Shown one piece after another: positions 15,434-24,250 of a stretch of DNA of 60,318 nt. The notes under the pieces are model-generated. The model searched no databases and was not told the origin of the DNA. It worked only from the letters and a program-made list of their open reading frames with translations. A program made the translations under genes and the position numbers. The stretch covers positions 1-60,318 of the forward strand of contig CAIVAT010000173.1 in assembly GCA_903903985.1 (NCBI GenBank). The letters run 5' to 3'. Source of the stretch: an uncultured Bacteroidales bacterium (GTDB taxonomy: Bacteria > Bacteroidota > Bacteroidia > Bacteroidales > FEN-979). Within the stretch, counting starts at the first letter, position 1, and each line of letters starts with the position of its first letter.

Positions 15434-17686
15434 TTAATCATGTAAGAAAATCATTTTGATTGTTGATTGTCCCGAAACGGTGAACAGCGTACAAAAACAG
15501 ATCCCGCCTTTCACCTCACCGCTATTCCATTCCACCGCATTCCATCCGGCTTGGCAAAAGCCATCAACCGGAATTGCCACTTCCCGGCCAAGTGAACTGG
15601 TTATTCTGATGACGACATGCGATGATTGCGGCAGATAAAACCGGATTGTAGTATGTTTTTCAAATGGGTTCGGGTAATTTTGCACCAACCGGAATGTTCC
15701 CGGATTTGTCGTCCCATTTTCATTCATTCCCAATGAGGCCGAATATTTCCTGGCCACCCGGAAGCCGACATGGTACCATGGATGGTTCGGGTCCTGTGGT
15801 CCGCGGTAATAGGATGGGTTCCGGTTTGAGACCCGGGAATGGCCATCGTTGATCCCGTTGATGGAATACCCGTTATACCAGTTTCCCCCGCGCATTCCCC
15901 GGTACTGCTTGCCGTCAGGCATGACAAATCCGGAGGTGGGGCCTTTGGGATTATCTACCGGGCTTACTGCGTAATAGTTTTGCCCGTACCAGTCGTTGAT
16001 CAGTTCCCACACATTCCCCTGCAGGTCGTAAAGGCCGAAGCCATTGGCCCCGCTGGTGGTCTGATATTCCGAAGCACTTCCAGGCCAGTTCCAGGCTGAT
16101 TTTTGTTTCAATGTGCCATCGTAGAATCCGGCGGGTGTCGTATTCGGATATTCACCGGATTCATAAGGATCACCCGAACCGGGAAGATTGGCCTGTGAAG
16201 GGATAACCTCATTCCCATCCGGATAGTTCAAATAGGGATCAAGGTGCATGCCGCGGGCTGCATATTCCCATTCTGCCTCAGTTGGAAGACGGTAGCCGTT
16301 TTTAGTAAAGTCACAATCCCAGGTACGGACGTTATAGCATTCCTGCAATCCATTTTGCCGGCTCAGCCAGTTGCAGTATACCGCAGCGCCAAACCACATG
16401 ACGCCCACCATCGGGTGATTTACCCGGAAGTCGGCCATTGAAAAAACAGAACCATCATACCCGATGCTGTACCAGGATTCAAACTGGTTGGTGTAACAAA
16501 GAATTTCGCTTCCACCCGTGCAAAAAACCACATTGTTCCTGGTTTCAATCGATCCTTCTAAAAGCGAAGCATTCAGAAATGCCAGAAACTGTCCGTTCGT
16601 TGTTTCGGTTTTTGCCATGTTGAATGAATCGACTTTTGCAACATGAACCGGTAATTCATCACTGGGATGCTGGGGGTCGACAAAACCGAAATGATCGCCC
16701 ATTTCAAATTCGCCACCCGGGACATGTGATTCAGCAAAACCAAGGTCGGAATTATCCATCCCCCCTCGTACCAGTAAAATATGCTCTTTCCCGGTCTTGT
16801 CATTATAAGAAACAATTCCGTAATCAACATTCATGTCCCAGGCTTTTGTGGCCGATTGCAACAAAGTGGTAGAAGACCAATAATTCCCGGAAAGCACATT
16901 GGTGAAAAATAATGTATCGAAGGAAGGTTTATACAATTTGGCATCACTCAGCGACTGAATTTCCTTTACATTTGGCAATCGCCAGTCTGTTTTACCGGCA
17001 AGGGTCATGTTGTGGCTGTAAACGAGTGCTTCTTCCCAGGTCATGGTATTCGGGGATTGGATTTTCTGCCAAACCAATCCGGTTCGTTTATCGGTAATGG
17101 TTTCGTTTCCATTGTCAGTAAAACGGATGGCAGGAAATTCATGTGCAATCGCATTTCTGACAGCCCTGGCATGAAACAACCTTGTCCCTCCCGCGCTTGA
17201 TGTTTCTGTTTTCGGATGGGCTCCTATTCCGCCACCTGCATTCACCACCCATATTTTTGATGCATCATCTGCCCGTGGTTCACTGGTCCACCAGTATTCC
17301 GCCTGTGTGGCTGTGAAATAGGCCCCATTCAAAGCGGGGTTTAAATGACTGTAATTGTTGATGCTGAACAATTCGGTGCCGGTCGGCAGTCGCCAGTCTG
17401 AATAACCCGCCAATGTTAAACTGCTGCAGAAAACCAGTGCATTTTCCCATGTCATTTCACCTCCGTCGGTTTTCTGCCACATTAATCCAGTGTTGTTGTC
17501 GGTAACCGTACCGTCGCGGTTGTCCGTATATGCAGGAGGGTTGATGACGAAATCAGCATCCTCCCCTGATGTTGCCGTATAACTTGCGGTTTGGCCGGTA
17601 TCAGGAAGCCTGAAAGGAAGAACTCCCTGGGCTTTTATTTGGCCAGCGAAGGCAACAATGCTAAAGAAGAGAAAGATTTTTTTCAT
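15434..17686 (-). CDS. T9SS-exported DUF1566 x2 + SUMF1-like (pseudo-FGE) protein
   Basis: About 750 aa, starting at ATG 17686 rather than the TTG three codons upstream. A signal peptide is followed by two DUF1566 (Lcl C-terminal-like) domains, marked by GLMWQKTDGGEMTW and GLVWQKIQSPNTMTW with DWRLP motifs. Next comes an FGE-sulfatase/SUMF1-like domain (about 325-660) with NGYRLPTEAEWEYAARG and GNVWELINDWYG, then a T9SS type A sorting domain (PNPFEKHTTI). Formylglycine-generating enzymes use a cysteine pair near the end of the fold. Here the equivalent stretch (RGGNWYNG to VGFRVAR) has no cysteine, so sulfatase activation is unlikely and a binding or structural role is more plausible. Close to the FGE half of the 21247-24216 protein. 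Confidence 0.82.
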   Translation of the reverse strand: MKKIFLFFSIVAFAGQIKAQGVLPFRLPDTGQTASYTATSGEDADFVINPPAYTDNRDGTVTDNNTGLMWQKTDGGEMTWENALVFCSSLTLAGYSDWRLPTGTELFSINNYSHLNPALNGAYFTATQAEYWWTSEPRADDASKIWVVNAGGGIGAHPKTETSSAGGTRLFHARAVRNAIAHEFPAIRFTDNGNETITDKRTGLVWQKIQSPNTMTWEEALVYSHNMTLAGKTDWRLPNVKEIQSLSDAKLYKPSFDTLFFTNVLSGNYWSSTTLLQSATKAWDMNVDYGIVSYNDKTGKEHILLVRGGMDNSDLGFAESHVPGGEFEMGDHFGFVDPQHPSDELPVHVAKVDSFNMAKTETTNGQFLAFLNASLLEGSIETRNNVVFCTGGSEILCYTNQFESWYSIGYDGSVFSMADFRVNHPMVGVMWFGAAVYCNWLSRQNGLQECYNVRTWDCDFTKNGYRLPTEAEWEYAARGMHLDPYLNYPDGNEVIPSQANLPGSGDPYESGEYPNTTPAGFYDGTLKQKSAWNWPGSASEYQTTSGANGFGLYDLQGNVWELINDWYGQNYYAVSPVDNPKGPTSGFVMPDGKQYRGMRGGNWYNGYSINGINDGHSRVSNRNPSYYRGPQDPNHPWYHVGFRVARKYSASLGMNENGTTNPGTFRLVQNYPNPFEKHTTIRFYLPQSSHVVIRITSSLGREVAIPVDGFCQAGWNAVEWNSGEVKGGICFCTLFTVSGQSTIKMIFLHD

Positions 17687-17701
17687 TGTTACCAACGCTG
17701 T

Positions 17702-19363
17702 TTACCTGATGTAAATCATTTTCATGCTTTTCGCGCAATTGCCGGCCGTTAACCGGTAATAATACATTCCGCCGGGAAGAAACAATGTCTTTGGATCAAT
17801 CGAAACACAATAAGTACCCGGCTGTTGGTATTGATTCACGGGCATAGCAATTTCTCTGCCGAATATATTAAAAACCTGCAGATGGACATCATTGGCAGAC
17901 AGTAGTTTGTACTTTACAGATGTTTCTGTATAAAAAGGATTTGGATTGTTTTGCTCCAGTTGAAAGGACCCGGCAAGATCACTTTTTTCTTCGACGGCTG
18001 CAACAGATGGTTTGACGGAGTATGAATAGGCGATCTCTCCGTTTATATGCGTGCCGGTCGATTCATTTGGAAGATAGGTTTTGATATAGTCAACTTTTGC
18101 ACTCGAATCTGTAACGGTGACCAAAAGGAACCCACGGCCAGGCATCAGCACTCCATCCACATAGCCATATTGAGTGCCGGTGATGTTGCTGATGTTTTTC
18201 GAGGACGGCTGAGGGACCTCCTGGTAAACAAGGCCGTCCTTATCCTGCTTTGCATAGCAATGATCGTGACCGTGAAAGAAAATGTTTACGTTGTTTTCCA
18301 CCATCAAGGCATGAACCGGCTTTCCCCAGCCTGGGCGATGCTCATCAAATCCCCAGGTTGAATCTGCATTTTCCCCTCCGTTTTCGAAAAACCCCGCAAA
18401 TTCTGATCCTCCGCGGCCATCGTTGCCGTTTCCCCCGATCAGTTGATGGCAGAACACAAATTTGAATTTGGCATGACTTGTCGAGATAACATTTTTGAAC
18501 CAATTGTACTGATCCTCACCAAGTGTCCAGCCCCAGCCGGGTTTGTCGGTGGTGTACCCGTATGGGTCCAGCACGATGAACAATGCGCCTCCCCATTCCC
18601 AGGAATAGTAGTTTTCGCGTAGCCCGACAAAATTCTCTGTCCTGGTATTCCCTGAATAAAATGAATTGGGAAAAGGATTCGGATAAAATAACTTCCTGGT
18701 ATTGGTCGCCATTACCGGAAGAGAATTCGGTGTGCCATCCAATCGCCAGCCGTTTTCTCCTTCATGATTACCGATCACCAGGAAAAGAGGAACCGAATGG
18801 CATGCTGCGCCGAAGTAGGGCCTGTAAAGGAGATGACGGTTCGTTATATTTGTCTGATTGATAACCGGAAGTTTTTCCGACATAAAAATATCACCAAGAT
18901 CCAACATGAAATCAGGATGTTGTGAAAGAATATTCTGAAGTGTCAGGGTATATGCTGCCACATTTGAATTGGTGTCAAGATGAGGATCGGCTTCTATGGC
19001 AAAAGAAAAAGTGCTTCCGGTGGATCTCTGGGTGTGAAAATCATGTTCGCGCCCGGCCGAAAAAACCCCGGATGTACCGAGCAGCCGGTATCTTGTCCGG
19101 TAAAAGTATTTCGTATCAGGGGCTAAATTGAAAAAATCAACCTCAAGGGCAGAATCAATTGCAGTAATGTGGGTTGAAGTGGTTTGATCAACCATTCCGG
19201 AAATCGGGCCATACTCCCAGTATACCTCCGCCTGCTGATCAAACAGGATACTCATGGTAACAGAAGTACTGGTAGGCCTTCCCAATATTTCCGTAAAATT
19301 CTGCCCGATCAGGCGATAATTTGTGATCAGGATAACAATAACAATTCCGATGAAATATTTCAT
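17702..19363 (-). CDS. T9SS-exported metallophosphatase (purple acid phosphatase-like)
   Basis: 553-aa secreted calcineurin-like phosphoesterase. After a signal peptide, an N-terminal Fn3-like domain (about 25-110) resembles that of purple acid phosphatases. The catalytic domain has all the metal motifs: DPHLD (D-x-H), LDLGDIF (GD), IGNHEGE (GNHE), FCHQL, and FHGHDHCY (GHxH). The C-terminal 80 residues are a T9SS type A sorting domain (NPNPFYTETSV, GMYYYRL). It probably removes phosphate from an extracellular or surface substrate. It lies inside the arylsulfotransferase operon, 15 bp before the SUMF1-like gene, suggesting that sulfate and phosphate ester chemistry are used together. Confidence 0.85.
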   Translation of the reverse strand: MKYFIGIVIVILITNYRLIGQNFTEILGRPTSTSVTMSILFDQQAEVYWEYGPISGMVDQTTSTHITAIDSALEVDFFNLAPDTKYFYRTRYRLLGTSGVFSAGREHDFHTQRSTGSTFSFAIEADPHLDTNSNVAAYTLTLQNILSQHPDFMLDLGDIFMSEKLPVINQTNITNRHLLYRPYFGAACHSVPLFLVIGNHEGENGWRLDGTPNSLPVMATNTRKLFYPNPFPNSFYSGNTRTENFVGLRENYYSWEWGGALFIVLDPYGYTTDKPGWGWTLGEDQYNWFKNVISTSHAKFKFVFCHQLIGGNGNDGRGGSEFAGFFENGGENADSTWGFDEHRPGWGKPVHALMVENNVNIFFHGHDHCYAKQDKDGLVYQEVPQPSSKNISNITGTQYGYVDGVLMPGRGFLLVTVTDSSAKVDYIKTYLPNESTGTHINGEIAYSYSVKPSVAAVEEKSDLAGSFQLEQNNPNPFYTETSVKYKLLSANDVHLQVFNIFGREIAMPVNQYQQPGTYCVSIDPKTLFLPGGMYYYRLTAGNCAKSMKMIYIR

Positions 19364-19440
19364 GTAGTACTTTTATGGGAAGGAATACCTGCTATACACG
19401 CAGAACCCTTTCTACCCTGATGGAACATTCATTCAGCCGA

Positions 19441-21234
19441 CTATTTGCAATAGATCATCTTTTTAGCAAGCTGCTGATGGTCCGCTTTCAGGATATAAAT
19501 ATACATCCCGCTTGCAACCTGCATTCCATTGTCATTTTTCCCATCCCAGTTCCGGGAATAGTTTCCCCCTGAAAAATTCTGATGAACCAGTGATTTTACC
19601 TGGTTCCCCGAAAAATCATAGATGACCAGGCTTACAAACGCCGGATCTGCAATTTCAAATTCAATGGTCGTTCCGCTGGAAAACGGGTTCGGATAATTCT
19701 GATTAAGGGTATTTCCTTTAACATGGAGGTTCTGCTTATCCTGCAGGGAAAGAAGATCCTCCGGCTTTAGATAGTCAGGATTGTTGCCAGTCATGGTGGA
19801 TCCGGGCATAAGGTCATGGCCTGCAAGTGCGGGATGATCGCTTGCATAACGGTACGCCCTGAAGACCCCATTATAGGTTGGATAATTATCCGGCTTTATC
19901 GTTTTTATCCCGTTCCTGGTCATCGGATTGAAATATTCCCAGACAATGGAGGTGTCGGAAGGCGCTACTTCAAAGAAATGACCGTCATTCATCGAACAGA
20001 CAAGGGTATTCCCGTTTGGTAGCCGCTGGGCGCTGGAACCGATCGTGCTGTAAAATGAGGTGTTGTTTTTACTCGAATATTTCCAGACAATTTGCTTCGA
20101 CACATTCTTCTTTTCCTTCATAAGGTTAGGATCAGGAGAATTTACGACAGAATACCCGGCTTCTGGCGGATTGACAAAGTGACCGGTATTTACACCCGCA
20201 GAATTTAAATAGGGGTTTATTTCGATAATGTACGATTGGGCAGATAGTTCAAACAGATTCTGACCATTGCAAAAGACCAGGAAATTTCCTTCCCCAGGCA
20301 GCCCGGACCTGATCCATTGGATGTCATGAGAGCCTCCAAGCTGTTTGTTCCCGGCCGTTGCCTTTTCCCAGTTGTCCAGTACCGACGGAGGATCGCCCTG
20401 GTCGTATTTGGCGGGATCGCCGAAGCGGTAAAGGAAGTCACCGGCACTGCCGGCTGCAAGTGCGATGCTTCCCGCCGCATTGTTTGCAATAAACGTGTTC
20501 CCATGATCGATCACATAAAATTCGCCATGAACCGAATTGATAACCATTAAATCAAGCACCTGGTTGTAATCAAGGGAGTTGCAATGCATCCAGTCGCTCT
20601 TTACAGGATTGCCCCGGATATTCAGATCGATTTTGCCGGGAGTATTTGCAATGACCCCGTAGGTGGATTTAGCCGGGTCAATATCCTGTACGACATGGTC
20701 AAAGAAGCACCATTCCCAAACGACATTTCCCTGCATATCGACCTCAACAATTGCATCCATCTGGGCCCCCGTGTAATTGTGCGAAGGATCGCATCCGGCA
20801 TCAAGGCATTGCTGTGCCGTCAGATCTTTATTTGCAATATAGATGAAGGTTGAATCGCCCAGTTTCGGGTTATAGATTTTGGCAAAATCATGATGCCCGT
20901 GATAGTTTGAGCGGGTTTCAGTATAACTCCATACCGTATTGCCGCTCCAGTTGAGCTCTTTCCAAATATTCTGATTGCTTGGGTTCCCGCCGACGGCATC
21001 AAGCAAGGTACCTCCTTCGGTAAAGCGCGGGTTCGTCCCGATGTTCCATGTGTGTACCACATGCCCTTCAAAATCTGTCAGATAGGACATTCCCCTTGTT
21101 CCGAACAACGTATATCCTGAATAAGTTCTTGCCGAATCCCAATATCGTGTTTCGGTTTTGACCATAAAACATTCCTGGGAAACAACGGAGAGCGAAGCAA
21201 ATAGAATCCAGGAAATAAAAAGCATCGTTTTCAT
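19441..21234 (-). CDS. T9SS-exported arylsulfotransferase-like protein (subfamily B)
   Basis: 597 aa from ATG 21234 (a GTG one codon earlier is less likely). Signal peptide about 1-20. The ASST propeller domain covers about 30-500 with YHGHHDFAKI, WEWCFFDHV, HCNSLDYNQVLDLMVIN, GGSHDIQWIR and RLPNGNTLVCS. The C-terminus is a FlgD-like T9SS sorting domain (NYPNPFSSGTTIEFE, GNYSRNWDGKNDNG, SGMYIYIL), different from the type A tail of its relatives. It is clearly paralogous to the 24251-26278 product and less similar to subfamily A. It sits 9 bp upstream of nothing but the SUMF1-fusion gene's stop side, in one continuous minus-strand operon. Confidence 0.85.
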   Translation of the reverse strand: MKTMLFISWILFASLSVVSQECFMVKTETRYWDSARTYSGYTLFGTRGMSYLTDFEGHVVHTWNIGTNPRFTEGGTLLDAVGGNPSNQNIWKELNWSGNTVWSYTETRSNYHGHHDFAKIYNPKLGDSTFIYIANKDLTAQQCLDAGCDPSHNYTGAQMDAIVEVDMQGNVVWEWCFFDHVVQDIDPAKSTYGVIANTPGKIDLNIRGNPVKSDWMHCNSLDYNQVLDLMVINSVHGEFYVIDHGNTFIANNAAGSIALAAGSAGDFLYRFGDPAKYDQGDPPSVLDNWEKATAGNKQLGGSHDIQWIRSGLPGEGNFLVFCNGQNLFELSAQSYIIEINPYLNSAGVNTGHFVNPPEAGYSVVNSPDPNLMKEKKNVSKQIVWKYSSKNNTSFYSTIGSSAQRLPNGNTLVCSMNDGHFFEVAPSDTSIVWEYFNPMTRNGIKTIKPDNYPTYNGVFRAYRYASDHPALAGHDLMPGSTMTGNNPDYLKPEDLLSLQDKQNLHVKGNTLNQNYPNPFSSGTTIEFEIADPAFVSLVIYDFSGNQVKSLVHQNFSGGNYSRNWDGKNDNGMQVASGMYIYILKADHQQLAKKMIYCK

Positions 21235-21246
21235 CACTTTATGGTT

Positions 21247-24216
21247 TTATTGTTTGACGATCAGGTTAGTTTCATTTCTCGTTCCTTTCATGATGCTGAC
21301 GAGATATATGCCTTTGGGCCGGTCTTCCAGGGAGACCACCAGCTGGTTTGATCCGGTATGCACTTCCTGTAACACCTCTTTCCCATATAAATTGAATATC
21401 CTGATCACTGTTTGTTGATCGTCATTCCCGTCGTCAGGCATTTCCAGGCAGAATTTTTCCGGGAACGGGTTGGGGTAGATCCTGAAAAAGGCGGTTTTAT
21501 TTTTTTCAGTGTTTGTTTTTTTGGAAAGGTTATCATCAACACCGGTCACGGAAGAAATTGAAGAAACCAGGGGAATACAGTATCCTCCACTTGTCGTAAT
21601 GGACGCATGCAGATACCCTCCCGAAATTACATTGACGGAAGGCAACATTAGAATTTTCTCTCCGGCAATCAGCGATACCGATCCCCCGCTCTGAATCGTA
21701 AAGGTTTTACCGCTTCCAGCCAAAGTCATCGTTTGAGTGGCGTCGAAGCAGGTATCTTGGCCATTGAGAATGTTTATATTGATCAGGTCCCTGTGGTCGG
21801 GCACTGAATAATTTCTTGCTACCCGGAAACCAAGATGGTACCAGGGATGGTTCGGATCCTGAGGACCCCGGTAGTAGGAAGGATTCCGGTTTGAAACCCG
21901 TGAATGGCCGTCATTGACTGAATTTACAGTTAACCCGTTGTACCAGTTGCCGCCACGCATGCCCCTGTATGGCTTGCCATCAGGCATGATAAACCCCGTT
22001 TCAGGCCCTTTGGGATTGTCAACCGGGCTGATACTATAATAGTTTTGTCCATACCAGTCATTGACAAACTCCCACGCATTGCCCTGCATGTCGTATAGTC
22101 CGAATCCATTTGCACCATTGGAGGTCTGATAAGTTGAAGCACTCCCGGGCCAGTTGTAATTTGATTTCTGTTTCAGCGTTCCGTCATAGAATCCGACAGG
22201 CGTCGTTAGCGGATAACTGCCTGTTTCATAAGGATCTCCCGAATTCGGCAGGTTTGCCTGATTGGTTATGATGGTGTTCCCGTTTGGATAATTGTAATAT
22301 GGATTTTTATGACCGCCTCTTCCGGCATATTCCCATTCTGCTTCAGTAGGCAAGCGGTAACCGTTTTTTGTCCAATCACATAGCCCGGTTGTTAATTCAT
22401 AACAAGGCTCGTATCCGTGTTTGATGCTGAGCCAGTTGCAATAGGCAATGGCCCCATGCCAGCGCACACAAACCATGGGGTGGTATTTTTTATTGGCCGT
22501 GATGCTGAAGCGGGATCCATTCCACTGAATACGGCTGTATATTCCCGACGGACCGGTTTCACAGACCAGGTTGGTATCTCCGGTGATATAAACATTGCTG
22601 TCGACCACATTGATCTCCCCGTTGTCGTTCATTTCATTTAAAAACAAACAAAATTCCTGATTGGTCAGTTCATAGCGGGATATTAAAAATGAATTGAGAT
22701 GCACCGGATGGATCGGTAATTCATCAGATGGATGGCCGGGATCAATGAATCCGAAATGATCGCCCATGCTGAAGGTATCGGAAGGAATTACAACCATTTC
22801 GCTGTAGGAGTATTTTTCGATATAATCACCCGGGGTCAAATCTCTTCCAACGAATGCGGCATAACCGGCAGGATATCTGTAGACCCGGAAAACCGAATTC
22901 ATCTTTTCTTCCGGTCTTACCGGGTTGGTTGGAAGTGTATCTCCCTGGAATAAGGGACCCGTATTGTCGGCCGGGTTGATGTATTTCCATACGATGGTAC
23001 CGGCGGGAGTGACCTCTGTAAATGTGCCATGGGGGCCATCGTCAATCAGGGTATTCCCGTTTTGTAACCGCTGCGCCCCGGAGATGTCATGTGCGAACAA
23101 TGATCCCGGGGGAGTTGCCTGGTAGCTCCACGCAAAGCCTGAAGGTCCATAGGCAGATCCGGCAGTGAACGCATAGTTCCCCGATGCATCAACGGGTGGT
23201 ATTATTTCATCGACCGTTGAGTAATTCCGGCCAATGCCATTGTTAAAGCAGGTTAAGTTCCCTGCACCGGGGCAATCGGGTCTGACCCACTCCACATCAT
23301 GCTGCTCTAGATATTTCTGGTTGCCCGCATTGCCTGCACCATAGGTTAACGGGTTCCCCCACCGGTAAAGAAGATCGCCTCCTTTTCCATGGGTGCCGCC
23401 TGAATGACCTGCTGCCTGTGCCGTTGTCGTGCCATGATCGATGATCCATACCTCACTGTTTCCTCTTACACTCAAAGCGATCTGATCAAGTGCGGGATTA
23501 TAATCAATACAGTTCATGTGATTCCAGAATAGCGGCAGGTTCCGGTGATCGCCATCGGCATCGATCAACTCCGGATGTGCGCTTACAATGCCATAATTGT
23601 ATTTGGATGCATCATAATCCTGGATCAGGTGGTCCCAAACGTGCCATTCCCAAACGATGGTTCCGCCAGTCGGGTATATGGGATGTATTTCCACAACATA
23701 ATCGGGCAGCATGTAGCCTTTTTGTGCAATCTCCGGATTTAATTTCCCGGGGTCAAATCCTGCAGCGACGACTTGCGCGTATGTCTTTTTCTCGACGACA
23801 AGCATGAGGATATTCCCGTTCGGCAATCGCCTGACATCATGATGCTGCGTGTAAGTGCTGGTTGAAAAATCCAGGGACCAGACAAGACTGTCATTCCAGT
23901 CGTATTCTTCCAATCTCCCGCCTTCACCGCCGCCTGTACCGAGTTGTCCCTGGATCATGCAGGTACGGAGCAGGTTTCCGTTCTCCAGAAGATAAACCGA
24001 TTGTCCGGGAGGATGCGTGCTTGCGGTCCACTCATGCACTTTGCGCCCCTCATTGTTGATCAGATAGGTCATGGTGTTTTGTTTGGGGGCAAACAACGTA
24101 TAGCCTTGAAAGGCCTGCACCGTATCGTTCAATATCAATCCGATTGTCCTGGTTTGTCCGTTGACCTGAAGACAACAGATGACGATCATTGTAAGAACCC
24201 AAAGTTTAACTTTCAT
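21247..24216 (-). CDS. T9SS-exported arylsulfotransferase-SUMF1 fusion protein
   Basis: 989-aa multidomain secreted protein. After the signal peptide come an ASST propeller domain of subfamily A (about 25-475, with QHHDVRRLPNGN, HMNCIDYNPALDQ and EQHDVEWVRPD), a SUMF1/FGE-like domain (about 485-810, SFSMGDHFGF to LGFRVARNY), a 3-coathanger-stack-like module (about 820-890, CFDATQTMTLAGSG), and a T9SS sorting domain (YPNPFPEKFCLEM, GIYLVSI). Its ASST half pairs with the 13735 gene and its SUMF1 half with the 15434 gene, which are separate genes there. Like the other SUMF1 domain it lacks the catalytic cysteines of formylglycine-generating enzymes (RGGNWYNG). It could tether ASST activity to a ligand-binding C-lectin-like fold; this is inference. 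Confidence 0.85.
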   Translation of the reverse strand: MKVKLWVLTMIVICCLQVNGQTRTIGLILNDTVQAFQGYTLFAPKQNTMTYLINNEGRKVHEWTASTHPPGQSVYLLENGNLLRTCMIQGQLGTGGGEGGRLEEYDWNDSLVWSLDFSTSTYTQHHDVRRLPNGNILMLVVEKKTYAQVVAAGFDPGKLNPEIAQKGYMLPDYVVEIHPIYPTGGTIVWEWHVWDHLIQDYDASKYNYGIVSAHPELIDADGDHRNLPLFWNHMNCIDYNPALDQIALSVRGNSEVWIIDHGTTTAQAAGHSGGTHGKGGDLLYRWGNPLTYGAGNAGNQKYLEQHDVEWVRPDCPGAGNLTCFNNGIGRNYSTVDEIIPPVDASGNYAFTAGSAYGPSGFAWSYQATPPGSLFAHDISGAQRLQNGNTLIDDGPHGTFTEVTPAGTIVWKYINPADNTGPLFQGDTLPTNPVRPEEKMNSVFRVYRYPAGYAAFVGRDLTPGDYIEKYSYSEMVVIPSDTFSMGDHFGFIDPGHPSDELPIHPVHLNSFLISRYELTNQEFCLFLNEMNDNGEINVVDSNVYITGDTNLVCETGPSGIYSRIQWNGSRFSITANKKYHPMVCVRWHGAIAYCNWLSIKHGYEPCYELTTGLCDWTKNGYRLPTEAEWEYAGRGGHKNPYYNYPNGNTIITNQANLPNSGDPYETGSYPLTTPVGFYDGTLKQKSNYNWPGSASTYQTSNGANGFGLYDMQGNAWEFVNDWYGQNYYSISPVDNPKGPETGFIMPDGKPYRGMRGGNWYNGLTVNSVNDGHSRVSNRNPSYYRGPQDPNHPWYHLGFRVARNYSVPDHRDLININILNGQDTCFDATQTMTLAGSGKTFTIQSGGSVSLIAGEKILMLPSVNVISGGYLHASITTSGGYCIPLVSSISSVTGVDDNLSKKTNTEKNKTAFFRIYPNPFPEKFCLEMPDDGNDDQQTVIRIFNLYGKEVLQEVHTGSNQLVVSLEDRPKGIYLVSIMKGTRNETNLIVKQ

Positions 24217-24250
24217 AAAAGCTGGAATTAATAATTAAATCAGGTTTCAA

